From: Stromatinia cepivora | Lineage: Eukaryota; Ascomycota; Leotiomycetes; Helotiales; Sclerotiniaceae | Assembly: GCA_014898415.1 (NCBI GenBank) | Contig: RCTD01000008.1 | Coordinates: 434,001-498,000 of the forward strand | Direction: 5' to 3' | DNA: 64,000 bases | In this document: positions 1 through 12,504 of the stretch, in pieces | How positions within the stretch are numbered: position 1 is the first letter of the stretch | Layout of the letters: each line of letters begins with the position of its first letter | Made by a program: the position numbers and the translations under genes | The notes under the pieces: generated by a model | The model's input: the letters and a program-made list of their open reading frames with translations, nothing else | Database searches by the model: none | What the model was told of the DNA's origin: nothing

Positions 1-233
1 AAAGGTTCAAAAAAATGTTAGGATTAATAATTTAGGAAAATCGAATAGGATATCCTCAATAAAGGAATATTGGAAATGAGACTATCATAGGATTAGAATT
101 GAGATTATATGATCATAATGATGTACAGATCATATTTGGGGATAACCTCAATTCTATTTTTATTAGAATAATAGATCCTTAATTCAACCTATATAGTCAA
201 CAATACTATTACTTCCTGCACCAAAAGTTAACA
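1..233 (+). mobile_element. 3' end of copia-like element A (family 1), truncated by window edge
   Basis: The first 67 bases match the bases just upstream of the 3' LTR of the complete copy B at about 8824-8890, so they are the end of the same internal region. The LTR follows at 68-233. The base after it (234) continues in sequence that matches copy B only in reverse complement, so A sits inside an older antisense copy. Differences from copy B are mostly C/T and G/A, as RIP would leave. The 5' part lies outside the window. Confidence 0.8.
68..233 (+). repeat. 3' LTR of element A (166 bp)
   Basis: A 166-bp LTR, the same length as three other copies at 3576-3741, 8891-9056 and 9638-9803 (minus). 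The intact ends are TGTTGG...TTAACA; here the start is mutated to TATTGG, a G-to-A change typical of RIP. Confidence 0.85.
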
Positions 234-685
234 AATTCTAATATATATAATATATTTGAAAATAATATCTTAAAACCATTTTCGTATATTATATCTATTA
301 AACCCTAATGACAATAATATATTACTTCTTTATCAATTTTTATTCTTTATTTGGTAATAGGGTTTATTGATTTAAATAATGAAGGTTGGTTAGATATATA
401 TGAAGAAGTATTTGTATCAATATATTATTTGTTAAGAAAAACTTTATTAATGGTTTTTTTTGTCAAATTGTAATCTTTCTTTATTATATCTTTAATATTG
501 GAATTTGATTCAAAGATATTGTTAATAGAGTGTATTTAATCTTTTTTGTTGAAATAAATCTTTTTCGGATTTAGTGATCTCTTTCTTTTTTAGTAATGAA
601 GATAATTATAAAGGAGTTTATTGGTTTACATTAAATGTAGGTAATCTTATATATAATAATTTTCCTTTTGATATAGATCATAAAC
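234..685 (-). mobile_element. Fragment 3 of old antisense copia element M (gag/protease part)
   Basis: Reverse complement of this stretch aligns along copy B from about 4870 to 5310, including the region that codes for the copia protease in B. It is bounded on the left by the LTR of element A and on the right by the duplication (TAAAC) flanking the second-family element at 686. Substitutions relative to B are mostly transitions. It continues the M fragment ending at 3029. Confidence 0.75.
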
Positions 686-848
686 TATTGGATTTTGGAT
701 CATACCGTATATCTAAGCATGGGACTATACTATAATGGGATTAGCCTGTATATGATTCTACCGAATCACACAATCTGTATAATAGTTTTTAGCCAGATAA
801 TCTTATAAAAAAAATGCTTTTTTATTTATTCAATATAATTTGTTAACA
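686..848 (+). repeat. 5' LTR of family-2 element
   Basis: 163 bp, ending TTAACA. Closely matches 2866-3028; the differences are mostly transitions. A sequence reading gattataaatc follows at once, where the primer-binding site should be. Confidence 0.85.
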
Positions 849-2865
849 GATTATAAATCCGAGTTCTGTATATTATTGTATAATTTAAGATTAATCTTTT
901 GGGGTGAAAGATCAAATTTTCGATAGATTCGGTAGAGTAGATAAGCAAGATCGATATAGTTGAATAGGGAAGTCTGTTATATTAAATATATCTATAGAAT
1001 GGGATCGAATAGGATTATAGATTATTCAATGGACAAATGGGGAAATCTATTATACTAAATATATTGGCAAAATTGAATCTCAATAATATAATTAGTATAG
1101 GAGAGTTTGTTTTAGGAAATTACTTAAATAGAAGATGTTATTTTTTTATATCCTTTTTCCGATAATTCGAAAATCAATCGATTTCTTTGATATTTTTTTT
1201 CTTTTTCGAAAGCCTTTTTGTTTTGAAATAAGTATTCTATAAAGCAAAATAAACTTTTCGAAATCTTTTCAAATAAGATTCGAATATTTTTATTTCTTGA
1301 ATATCTTCGATTTTTATATAGTTGATAAATTCTTTATAGAAAATCTAATAAGAATATTAAAGATTATATTTCTGATATAGTTTTTGAAAAAATTATAAAA
1401 TCTATATTTGTTTTCATTTTAGATATTTTAAAGATTTGTTTTCAAGATTTATTGTATTCTTTTGTTCGGTTTTAGATAATTATAGATTTATTTTGTTTTC
1501 TGATTTTACTGAAATGGGTTTATTGGTAAAATTTAAAATGATCTTAAATTTTGCTTTTAATATAGATTCAGGATCTATAGAAGTTGACTTTTAGATTGGA
1601 ATTTCTAGAATGATGGATTCGATATCTGAAGTATTCTTGGAATAAGATTCTTGATTTGTTTTTTTGAAACTTATACTTGTTTTTGTTTTTGAAGGAATCC
1701 TATATTATTTGTATTGGAAGATTCTTTTATTTATTATATTATATTAGAGAGATATTATTGTTTTTATTTTGAAGAATAATGTTTTCGTTTTAAGGGAATA
1801 TTCTTTATATTCCTTTTAAGGATTCTTTATTAATATTCAACCTTTTCCCCGATCACCACCCCTTTATATTGTTATTAATATTTTCAATATCTTCTTGTTC
1901 TTCTTTTTATAATTACAATTATCAATTTCGCCATCTTTTGATACATTGCCTATTATATATCGCTTCAATCCTATTTTGTTTTTATTTTTAGATCAATATT
2001 ATTTCGTTATATCTTTATATTCAATATTTATAATAATAACTATATTGATAATTGTAAAAAAAAAAAAGAGTATTTCTGGTAAGGAAATTAAAGATGGAAT
2101 TGAAGGCGATTATAGGAAGGGCCGAAAGTAGAATCAAAAGAGGAGATTGTATATCGGAAGATATATAAGGCGATATATTGGAAGGAGTGGATGATTATAT
2201 TAATAGTAGAAGGATATATATCCAAATAAAAAGAATATTAAACTCTGTTATATAATATATAAAGATTATTAGATATCTAATCAAATATAATATTAGAGAT
2301 CAACAAATACCATAGCTTCCTAAAACTGATAACTAATAAAATTTACCAATTAATATATAAAGATCATTAGTATTTAAATAAATATAATATTAAAGGTTAA
2401 TACATACAATAATTCTCTAGAATAAAAACTACTAATTAATAGTCTACCAATCATTCTGATTAATAGTTAATTATACTTTTGTTATAAAGAGAAGAGTTAT
2501 AGGTATAACTTTATAGAATGTATTATTCTACTAAAAAGAAATATCTATATTGTAATATAGGGTTGAAGGCTCTAATCCAATATAATTGGAGGATTGGAAG
2601 TAGAAGAAATGGATTTCCTTTAATTTTTATTATGAAAAAAAGGGTATTGATTATCTTTTAAAGATTATTATACTATCATAGAACGATTATTTTATTCGAA
2701 ATAATTTTGTTAGATTTTGGATCTTAAAAGATCTAACAAAGGAATAATCACCCAATACCATTAACTTTTTATTTCAGATTAACATTGTTTAACTCGATTT
2801 AAACCAATTATAGTATTTATAGTTTAGATTTTTTTGCTTTTATATACATTACACTCTTGGGGGAG

Positions 2866-3028
2866 TATTGGATTTTGGATTATACTGTATATCTAAGCAT
2901 AGGATTATACTATAATAGGATTAGCCTGCATATAATTCTACCGAATCATACAACCTATATAATAGTTTCTAACCAGATAACCTTATAAAAAAAATGCTTT
3001 TCCATCCCCTCAATATGACTTGTTAACA
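2866..3028 (+). repeat. 3' LTR of family-2 element
   Basis: 163 bp, preceded by a polypurine tract and followed by the target duplication TAAAC. Confidence 0.85.
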
Positions 3029-3575
3029 TAAACATTATTTAAAGTTTCGAAATTTGATTTTTAATATCGAAAAGTGTACTTAGATTTTTTTGCAATTTGT
3101 ATTTGCTTTGATTTATTCTTAAAATGAAATTCCTTAATTTGCAAATATTTGATCTTATTATCAATACTAAGGTTAATTTGGATATTCAATATATTCATTA
3201 TTCCTTAATAATCGATTGAAATATTGTATATTAAAACCAAGAACAAAGTAATATTTTGATATACTAATCAATAACTTTCGTTTGCAACCCTTAATTTCCT
3301 TTTATATTTTTTCAATTTGTCCCAAATTTCGATAATAATTATATCGGAATAGATATCGAATTGAAATTTGAAATTCTGGATCATTATTATATATATATTG
3401 ATTATAATTGCATTGATTTTGATATATTTCGATTTAAAATATCTCCAAAGTATATATATTATTGAATATTTATTAATAAAAATTTCATTATTATTATTGA
3501 GTATTATACAAATATATAATAATATATTTACTTCATCCTTTAAGTATTCCGATTTCAATTCGATATTGTAATATA
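3029..3575 (-). mobile_element. Fragment 2 of old antisense copia element M (gag)
   Basis: Reverse complement aligns with the gag start of copy B (about 4336-4865). It keeps a 96-residue open gag frame on the minus strand (3268-3558), starting with an ATG at 3558. The left edge is the TAAAC duplication of the family-2 element, the right edge the ATATA duplication of copy B. Confidence 0.8.
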
Positions 3576-3741
3576 TGTTGGAAATGAGGCCATCATAGGA
3601 TTAGAATTGAGGTCACGAGACCACAATAATGCATAAACCATATTTGGGGATAACCTTAATTCTACTTTTATTAGAATTATAGATCCTTAATTCAACCTAT
3701 ATAATCAACAATATTATTACTTTCTATACCAAAAATTAACA
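3576..3741 (+). repeat. 5' LTR of copia element B
   Basis: 166 bp, TGTTGG...TTAACA, preceded by the target duplication ATATA. Confidence 0.9.
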
Positions 3742-4336
3742 GGTTATAAGATCCAATTATATAATAATAACTAAAAAACAAAACAAATCGAAAAAGGATT
3801 AATATAGCTAATAAGAATAGAATAAAATGAAAATCAGAGTTTTTATATAGTACCACCGAAGTAGAGTTGAAATACAATAATACAATTTATAACTCATAAT
3901 ATTATAGATCAGAGTGGAGAGCAATTTGTATAATGCCGATACAGAATTATAGCAGAGACGAAGAGTAAGTTCGTATAGCTACAAGAAAATATATTACAAT
4001 ATAATCTTATAAATTTTTTTATTGTTTTATTTTTATATTTCTTTATTATTTTGAATTTATTTATTATATATCTTTTTTTTAAGATTGTTTTAAAAATCTG
4101 AAGATTATCTTCGATATTCATCAAATAACAAGAAACCTTTACAATATCGGAATCAAATAACCCTTTGAAATTCAATCAAAACAATTATAAATGATAGTTC
4201 AAACAAACGAAGATATAATTGAAAGGGAAAGGATGGTTTTATATAATTAATTAAATATTAAACGAATATATATAGATTGCAGAATCCAATATAGTATTTA
4301 TTTATAAGATCAATAGTTGTATATATTATAATATCG

Positions 4337-7300
4337 AATTGAAATCGGAATACTTAAAGAACGAAATGAATATGTTATTGTATATTTGTATAATATTCAA
4401 TAATAACGATGAAATCTTTACCGACGAATATTCAATAGTATATATACTTTAGAGATACTTTAAATCAAAATATACCAGAATCAGTATAATCATAATCAAT
4501 ATATATATAACGATAATTCAGAACTTCAAATTCCAATCTAATATCTATTTTGATATAATCATTATCGAAGTTTGGGATAAATTGAAAGAGTATAGAAGGA
4601 AATTAGGAGTTGCAAATGAAAGCTATTGATCAGTATATTAAGATATTGCTTTGTTTTTGGTTTTAATATATAATCTTTCAATCGATTATTAAGGAATAGT
4701 GGATATATTGGATATCTAAATTAGTTTTAATATTGATAATAAGATCAAGTATTTATAGATTAAGGAACTTCATTTTAAGGATGGATCAGAGTTAATGTAA
4801 ATTGCAAAAGGATTTAGATATGCTTTTTGATATCAAGAATCAGATTTCGAGATCTCAAATAATGCTTGCGATTTGTATTAAAGAGAAGGTTATTATATAC
4901 GAAACTATCTGTATTTAATGTGAACCAGCAAACTCCTTTATAGTTATTTTCGTTATCAAAGGAGAAAAGGATTATTGAATTCGAAGAAGGTTTATTTTAA
5001 TAAAAAAAACCAAGTACATCCTGTTAACAATATCTTTGAATCAGATTTCGATATTGAGGATATAATGGAGAAAGATTGTAATTTGATAAAAGAAACCATT
5101 AATAAAATTTCCTTTAGTAAATGGTATATTGATATAGATGTTTCTTTATATATATTTGATTAATCTTTATTATTCAAATCAATAGAATCTATTATCAAAT
5201 AAAGGATAAAGGTTAATGGGGGAATAATGTATTATCGTTATTGGGATTTAATAGATATAATATACAAAAATAATTCTAAGATATTATTTTCAAATGTATT
5301 ATATATATTAGGGTTAAGAATAAATTTGTTATTAGGAAAAAGGATTTGCGAAATAGAATTGCAAAGGGAATTCAATTCTTATTATATATATTTCAAAAAG
5401 GATAATAAAAAAGTCATTTATATTAGAATATAAAACGGAATATATATAGTTTCATATATAATCAAAAGATATAAGGATATAGTTTTCTATTCTAATATAT
5501 ACCAAAATGATCAGGAAAAAGGCTTTTCTTCAAAGATAATCAATAACACCAAAAATATTGATAACGAATTAATATTTAAAGAGAAAAAGAGATATCTATT
5601 ATAATATCGAAGATTCAATTATCTAGATCCAGATAAGATTAAGAATCTATATAAGGTATTTAATATAATTAAATTAATAAAGATCTCAATTGAATTAGAT
5701 ATTTGTAAAATGTATATACTCATCAAAATAACCAATTGTATTCCAAAGTAATTGAATCTGTACAAATCAAAGAGATTCGAATTTATATATTTCGATATTA
5801 TAGAATCATTCCCAAAATCGATTCAAGGGAATCATTATTTTATATTGATCATTAACAATTATACAAGAATAAATTGGATTATATCATTTAAACAAAAAGA
5901 TGATATAATTTAAATATTGAAAACTTGGAAAAAGGAGATGGAATTAGTTATTGAAGAAAAGATCATTGTAGTTAGGATTGATAATATATTAGAATTCCTA
6001 TAAACTATTTGTGAATGATTATTAGATATATAATCCAAAATTACAACAATTACTTTTTTATATCAAAACAAATCTGCAAAATAGAATATAAGGATTACAA
6101 AAGTAAATATAAAAGCAATACTAAAAAAAGCTGGATTATTATTAGAATTTTGGAATGAAACTATAAAGCACAATATTTATATTAGGAATCGTATTAATAT
6201 TAATCCTGATATAAATGGAATAGATCGATCCTTTATAGAAGCTTTTATAGATATAATATCAAATATAAAGATATACAAAGTCTAGGGGAGCAAATGTTAT
6301 GCTTATATCAATTCCAAAACTATTCTGAAAGGGTAGAGATACGATAAATTGTAGGATACTTTGAGAATTGATATATTCTTAGGGTATTCAAAAATTACAA
6401 ACAAATATATCAAAGTGTATTCTCCAGAATTAAATTATACATTTCGATCAAGTAAAGTAATTATAAATGAATCTCATCGAAAAGAAGATTTGGATCTTAA
6501 ATTAAGAAATTATGAATCAGATCTATAAGGAATAAAGAATATAGAACTAGATCGAAAACTTTATAGTAGACCAATAGTAAATAAAGCATCTTCTTTATTC
6601 TTAATATTAAATGCGATATCTATATTATCTTTATTTCAAATATTCTTTTTAATAGATATTATACCGAATTTAATAATTGTATTAAGTACTTTAATTGTCG
6701 AATTAAAATTAGATAAATTAAATATATCAATATCAATATACAATAAAAATGAAGATAGCAATATTCAGAAAACAAATTAAGAATCTTTTTCCAAAGATAT
6801 TTCAGATATCGAATCTATCATTTCAAAGGGTCCAACCCAAAAATCAACTTTTGTAAACTTTGAATCTATATCAGAAGCAAAATTTAAGATTATTTTAAAT
6901 TTTATTAACAAATCTATTTCAGTAAAATCAAAAAACAAAGTAAATCCATAATCATTTGAGATCGAATAAAAGGATGAAATAAACCTTAAAGATAAATCTC
7001 CAAAATATCTAATATAAAAATAGAAAAGAGATATAGAACAAGATTTTGAAGAAGAATAGAAAAGCAAGATTATAAGGATATTGATTACAATATTTATATA
7101 AATCAAAACTCAAGAAAATATAGAATATATTATAATTATAATTCCAATTATTTACAAGATAAACCCTTATATCAAAGATAAGATTATTTTAGATTTTATA
7201 ATTTCGTTAATAGATACAAATAATACAGAAAATGTAGTATATCCGGCCGAAGAAGTTTTAGGAATCAAAATACCAAGAACTTATAAAGAAGCAATATCGG

Positions 7301-8890
7301 ATCGAGAATATTTTGAAAAATGGAAAGAAGCTATTCAAAAGGAAATCATATTCTTGATTCAAAATGGTATTTGGAAAGAATATATACTTTCTAAAGGAAA
7401 TAATCTGGTTTCGATGAAATAGGTATTTATAGTTAAGATCAAAGATAATAAGGTAGAACGATTCAAAGCAAAATTAATAGTTCGAAGGTTCAATCAAATA
7501 CTAAAAAAGAATTATAACGAAATATTTATATTAACAATAAGACTAGATATATTCAAACTATTCCTAATTATCGTTGCAAAAGAAAATTTGGAATGTTTAT
7601 ATTTCGATATCAAAAACGCCTTTACCGAATTATATTTAAAGGAAGAGATCTACCTCAAACTATTCAAAATATCAAAGTCAAAAAGGGATATATACTACAA
7701 GCCTTACAAAGCCTATATAATTTGAAGCAAACTGAAAGGGATTGAAGTTTATTATTAAAAAAAGAGCTTTTAGATATAGGTTTTGTACAAAATTTGACAG
7801 ATCTATATCTATATATATCTAAAAACCATAATATAATATTACTGATATATATCGACAATATCATTATTGCATCATATACATCATCGTAAATCATTTGATT
7901 CGATGAAAAGTTATCAGCCCATTTTAACATCAAGAATCTAGAGAAGATTAATAAGATCCTAAATATTAGAATCATTTACAATAGAAAAACATATATATTA
8001 ATTATAGATCAAAAAGAATATCTCGATATTATATTAACTAAATACAATATTACATATAAACAATATCAAACCAAGAAATTATTAATAATGGATTATACCC
8101 ATTTCCGATTAGCAATCGATAACGATGAACTAATAAATATAAATAAATATCAACAACAAATAGGAAATGTAATTCATTCAATAATATATATTCGATTAAA
8201 TATAACGTTCTCAATTAAAAGACTTTCACAATTTATAGCAAAATCAATAAAACATTATATTATAACTTTGAAGAATCTAATGCGATATTTATAATCAACA
8301 ATTAAATAGAAACTATAATTCGGGCCAAAGAGAGTACAATCTGATATCTACAAAAAATACAATATATCTGATAATACAATAAAAGTATATATAGATATAG
8401 ATTAAACTAATAACAAATATAACCGGAAAAGTATTTCAGGAAGAGTTGTAATATTCTACGAAGGCTCTATATTGTAGACTAACAAGAAACAAATATCTAT
8501 AATTACCTCTAATACAGAATCAGAATATATTACAATAACAATATTCATCAAATAAAGAAGATGAATTATATAAATATTCAAAGATCTATTCAAATCAAAT
8601 TATATTGAAAAGAATAAAGATATAATTTAAATACTTAATGATAATCAAGGTGCTTTAGCTTTAACCAAGAATTCATGTTTGTATGAATAATCTAAACATA
8701 TAGATATCAGTTATCATTTCATTAGTGATTTAATAGAAAAAGAGAAAATCGCCACTAATTATATTAATATATACAATATAGTTGTCGATAAAATGATAAA
8801 GTTTTATGTAAAGATTGTTTTCGAAAGATTCAAGAAAATGTTGGGATTAGTAGCCTAAAAGAATCGAATAGGATATCCTCAATAAGGGAA
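4337..8890 (+). pseudogene. RIP-degraded copia gag-pol
   Basis: Read through many stops, the frame shows copia order. Gag lies at about 4337-4900. A protease-like segment (WYIDIDVS, where WxxDSG is expected) is at about 5119-5150, followed by an integrase core-like segment from about 5790. The reverse transcriptase start (WKEAIQKEI, about 7320) and a fingers segment (DNKVERFKAKLIVRRF, about 7447) follow. The catalytic box reads YIDN instead of YVDD (about 7850), a G-to-A loss of the second Asp. RNase H shows the copia end motif as SNTESEYI (about 8507-8532). Protease and RT active sites are both mutated. No function is expected. Confidence 0.85.
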
Positions 8891-9056
8891 TATTGGAAAT
8901 AAGGCCATTATAGGATTAGAATTGAGGTTACAAGATTACAATGATGCACAGATCATATTTAGGGATAATCTCAATTCTACTCTTACTAGAATTATAGATC
9001 CTTAGTTCAACCTATATAGTCAACAATACTACTACTTCCTACACCAAAAGTTAACA
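8891..9056 (+). repeat. 3' LTR of copia element B
   Basis: 166 bp. Starts TATTGG (mutated TGTTGG) and ends TTAACA, followed by the target duplication ATATA. Confidence 0.9.
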
Positions 9057-9803
9057 ATATATACAATTATTGATCTTATAAGCAGATATTATATTAAATC
9101 TTACAATCTATATATATTCATCTAATATTTAATTAATTATATAAAACCATCCTTTCCCTTTCAATTATATCTTTGTTTATTTAAATCATTATTTATAATT
9201 GTTTTGATCGAATTTCAAAGAATTGTTTGATTCTGATATTATAAAGATTTCTTACTATTTGATAAATATCGAAGATAGTCTTCAGGTTTTTAAAACGATC
9301 TTAAAAAATATATAACAAATAAGTTCGGGATAATAAAGAAATATAAAAATAAAATAATAAGAAAATTCATAAAATTATATTATAATATATTTTCTTGTAA
9401 TTATACGAATTTGCTCTTCGCTTCTGCTATAATTCTGTATCGGTATTGAATAGATTATTCTCTATTCTGGCCTATAATATTATAAATTATAAACTATATT
9501 ATCGTATTTTAACTCTACTTCGATAATATTATATAAAAATTCTGATTTCCATTCTATTTCACCCTTACTAACTATACTAATCCTTTCTCGATTTGCTTTG
9601 CTTTCTAATCATTACTATACAATTAGATCTCATAATCTATTAACTTTTGATACAGGAAATAATAATATTATTGATTATATAAATTGAACTAAGGATCTAT
9701 TATTCTAATAGAAATAGAATTGAGGTTATTCCCAAATATGGTCTGTGCACCATTGTGATCACGTGACCTCAATTCTAATCCTATGATGGCCTCATTTCCA
9801 ACA
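9057..9803 (-). mobile_element. Fragment 1 of old antisense copia element M: 5' LTR and leader
   Basis: Reverse complement matches copy B from its 5' LTR (3576) through its leader to about 4327. The M leader stops at 9057 and resumes as gag at 3575, with copy B in between. The LTR is at 9638-9803. Confidence 0.85.
9638..9803 (-). repeat. 5' LTR of antisense element M
   Basis: 166 bp, reverse complement of the family-1 LTR. Read on the minus strand, the sequence after it (gattatgagatc) fits the Met-type primer-binding site seen in copy B. Confidence 0.88.
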
Positions 9804-10105
9804 TAATTTGGTTTTTTTAGCCTAATTATTTTTTGATTTTTTTGATTTTTTATCTTTTATAATTATTCTAAAGCCAAATAGAATATATATTTTGGGGAAA
9901 GAAAGGGTATAAGAAAATTGAAATATCAAAGTTTAATATATAATTAATTCATAATTATATAATTATATAATTCTTTATAATTAAATATAAGAAAAAACTC
10001 TGCTCCTCTTTCCTTAAAAAAAATCAATTGTTTTCTATTAATTTTTTTGTACTCCATTTATATACAATCCAAATCATTATTTAAACCTACTAATTTTACT
10101 ATTTG
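9804..10105. other. AT-rich non-coding flank
   Basis: T-rich and A-rich sequence with no frame or repeat that I can assign. It is the left half of the target of the element at 10106; the right half resumes at 11787. Confidence 0.6.
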
Positions 10106-10255
10106 TGTCACGAGATACACGTGATCGCGTACGATCGGGCTAGTACAATACTAAGCTCCGAGCCGATCATATATATAGCTTCGTAGCACACTCTCTTTAA
10201 CTCTGTAACTTTTAATTCTAAAATTGATCTTTAAATGCTCATTGGGTTTATTATA
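10106..10255 (+). repeat. 5' LTR of gag-only element
   Basis: Starts TGTCACGAG. Its end reads gtttattata where the 3' LTR has gttcgtcaca, all transitions in the RIP sense. Confidence 0.85.
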
Positions 10256-10470
10256 TTATTAAAAACTCTTTCAAATAAAAAATAGAATAACATACACTCA
10301 TACTTATATACACTCCGTTTACTCCTATCCTAAATATATACTCATACTCATTCACTTACATATAGATCTTCTTAATATTATTCAAAAGTATTATCTTTTT
10401 TCTTACCCTTAATTTCTAAGCTATAGATTACAATTCGATAAACCTCACAATTACAAAACTTCGTGACAAA

Positions 10471-11562
10471 GTGACTCATCAACAGAATGAAATCTCGTTC
10501 CTATGCTCCCTGATTCTCGAATACACTCCTATTATTCATATTCCTTCTCGTCTGAAACCCTCTCTCCCTGATCCTGAAAAGTTCAATGATAGCTCTCAAA
10601 AGTTCAATACCTGGTTTCCTTCGATTCGAGCAAAATTACAAGTAAACGATACTATAATCGGCAACTCTACAATTCAATTTTATTATATTTATCTCAATCT
10701 CGAATCTCATATATAAACTATAATACTACCTCAGCTTTCTTCTTTTGATCAAAACATTCCCTTAAATTATACAATGATCCTAAATCAATTTATATATATT
10801 TACAATAATCCGAATAAAATCCAAAAAGCTAAAAACAAACTATTCATTTTTAAACAAAGAACCGATTCTTTATATACCTATATTACAAAATTCGAAAGAA
10901 TCCTTTACAAAACCAAAGATCAGAATTAATCCGATTCGAATAAAATCTCAATCTTTTATAATGAACTCAATATTACTTTTAGAAATCATCTTTTTCAATA
11001 ACTTTCTCTTCCCCATTTCTATCCCAACTTTGTTCAGATCATGCAACAACTAACTACTTGTACAACGAATGGATTCCCTATATCATTCCACTTTAATGAA
11101 TCTAGAACCCCACATATATTGCAGAATCCATTTTACTCTCGGAACCACAATCCAATGGACATTAACAATCTTAATATCATTGATGCCTTTAACCCTTTTG
11201 ATACCCAATCGGATAAATCTGATCGTACTTTGATTCTACTCTGTATACAAACACCCGAATTTTCCCTTTCTAAAAGAACTCTTTTATATAAACAAAATAA
11301 ATATATATAATATAAAAGTATCTTTTATTGAATACAAATCTATCCGTTAAACCCACATTAAAGAGTTCGAGATCAACAAGAATCTGTTCCGGTTATTATA
11401 TTGATTACTAAACCCGAAAACAACGATAATAAGGATCTAAAAAAGATGATCAATAACCGATATTTTGAAGATCACTTGGAAAAGGCAAATAATACAATGG
11501 ATATATATTCATTAACTATAATACAATCCGCATATCAAGAATTTTTATCAAAAAAAGATTAA
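10471..11562 (+). pseudogene. Degraded retrotransposon gag
   Basis: The first open part (10471-10713) carries the Ty3-type gag signature around PSLPDPEKFN and SQKFNTWFPSIRAKL. After stops the frame resumes with KIQKAKNKLFIFKQ and YITKFERILYK, typical of the Retrotrans_gag domain, then an open 11041-11307. No CCHC knuckle is visible. Several in-frame stops make it non-functional. Confidence 0.75.
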
Positions 11563-11631
11563 TGATTATTTTGTACTTAAGTTATTCATTTAAAATGAAT
11601 TCGAAGCGAACTTTTCAGAAGAGGGGGGTAA

Positions 11632-11781
11632 TGTTACGAGATATACATAATCGTATACAATCGGGCTAATACAGTACTAAGCTCCGAACCGATTATATAT
11701 ATAGTTTCATAGCACATTCTCTTTAACTCTGTAGCTTTTAATTCTAAGGTTGATCTCTAAACGCTCGTTGGGTTCGTCACA
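11632..11781 (+). repeat. 3' LTR of gag-only element
   Basis: 150 bp, starts TGTTACGAG, ends GTCACA, directly after the purine tract gaagagggggg. Confidence 0.85.
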
Positions 11782-12045
11782 ATTTGAAGTTTTTATAATA
11801 TAATCTGATCAATTCCAATTCCCATTTCCCCTTACAGTATACTATCGGGATGCACGTATCTCGACCTACTTCTTTCACAATATAATCGATTATATTATAA
11901 AAACTAAATTCAATTAAATAATGACTTTGTTTATATTATATTATTATAATAATTGAAGTTATAATATATATATATATATTAATTTAGGAAATATATTTGA
12001 TTTATTGATATAGAAAAGAATCTATTTATATTATAAAAAAGATAT
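11782..12045. other. AT-rich non-coding flank
   Basis: AT-rich spacer between two LTR elements, with no coding signal. It ends with the duplication GATAT of the chromovirus. Confidence 0.6.
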
Positions 12046-12327
12046 TGTCACGAATCGTGAACCATAGGAGGCTAACCACGTGATACCTCTTATCTCCCAC
12101 GTCCATTGATGAGCTGATCGTCCGTGCACATGCGTTACGATTCATGCGATTTAGTATGGTAAAATGGTGACCCTAATAACACATGCGCACAACCCCGCAG
12201 CTTACGAATGGGTATTTGTATATATATATCTAGTCGCTCCTTACGAGCCATAGTTCTTCAATTGTAGATTCTAAAGAACATAATTGACCCTGTTTATTCA
12301 GCTCTACTACGGCTCTTGTGCGTCACA
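12046..12327 (+). repeat. 5' LTR of chromovirus
   Basis: 282 bp, TGTCACGA...GTCACA. It contains a TATA-like run (tatttgtatatatatatc) about 110 bp before its end, a plausible promoter. Confidence 0.93.
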
Positions 12328-12504
12328 TTATCTACAACTCATTTACAAGCGTCCGGCCATCTGGTGGCCTCCCAAATAATACCTCACTTTAATAATACCT
12401 TCTTAGGTGAACTTTTACAAACGTTACACCCAGAGGAAGAAGATCTATTCCGATCTAGTCGACGAAGATATAAATACCTTTAGAAGTATACCATCACTTT
12501 CATA

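Larger units (their letters stand above)
686..3028 (+). mobile_element. Short LTR retrotransposon, family 2 (2.3 kb, non-autonomous)
   Basis: Two 163-bp LTRs (686-848 and 2866-3028) enclose about 2.0 kb. The 5-bp target duplication TAAAC is perfect (681-685 and 3029-3033). A purine tract (cttgggggag) abuts the 3' LTR, which gives + orientation. No intact coding region is present. About 1290-1640 matches in reverse complement the pol linker of copia copy B (about 6770-7110), so the internal part contains an antisense fragment of the other family. It could be a non-autonomous element or a heavily RIP-mutated, deleted one. Confidence 0.75.
3576..9056 (+). mobile_element. Complete but RIP-degraded Ty1/copia element B (family 1)
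   Basis: A 5,481-bp element with 166-bp LTRs at both ends and a perfect 5-bp target duplication ATATA (3571-3575 and 9057-9061). After the 5' LTR the sequence ggttataagatcc resembles a copia-type primer site complementary to the anticodon arm of a Met tRNA (half-tRNA priming). A leader of about 590 bp precedes gag-pol. The element is full of stops and very AT-rich. It lies within an antisense copy of its own family. Confidence 0.88.
10106..11781 (+). mobile_element. Gag-only Ty3/gypsy-like LTR element (1.68 kb)
   Basis: LTRs of 150 bp at both ends (10106-10255 and 11632-11781) and a perfect 5-bp duplication ATTTG (10101-10105 and 11782-11786). A G-rich polypurine tract precedes the 3' LTR. 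The interior has room only for a gag. No protease, RT or integrase motif is present, so the element is an internal-deletion or naturally non-autonomous form. Confidence 0.85.
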
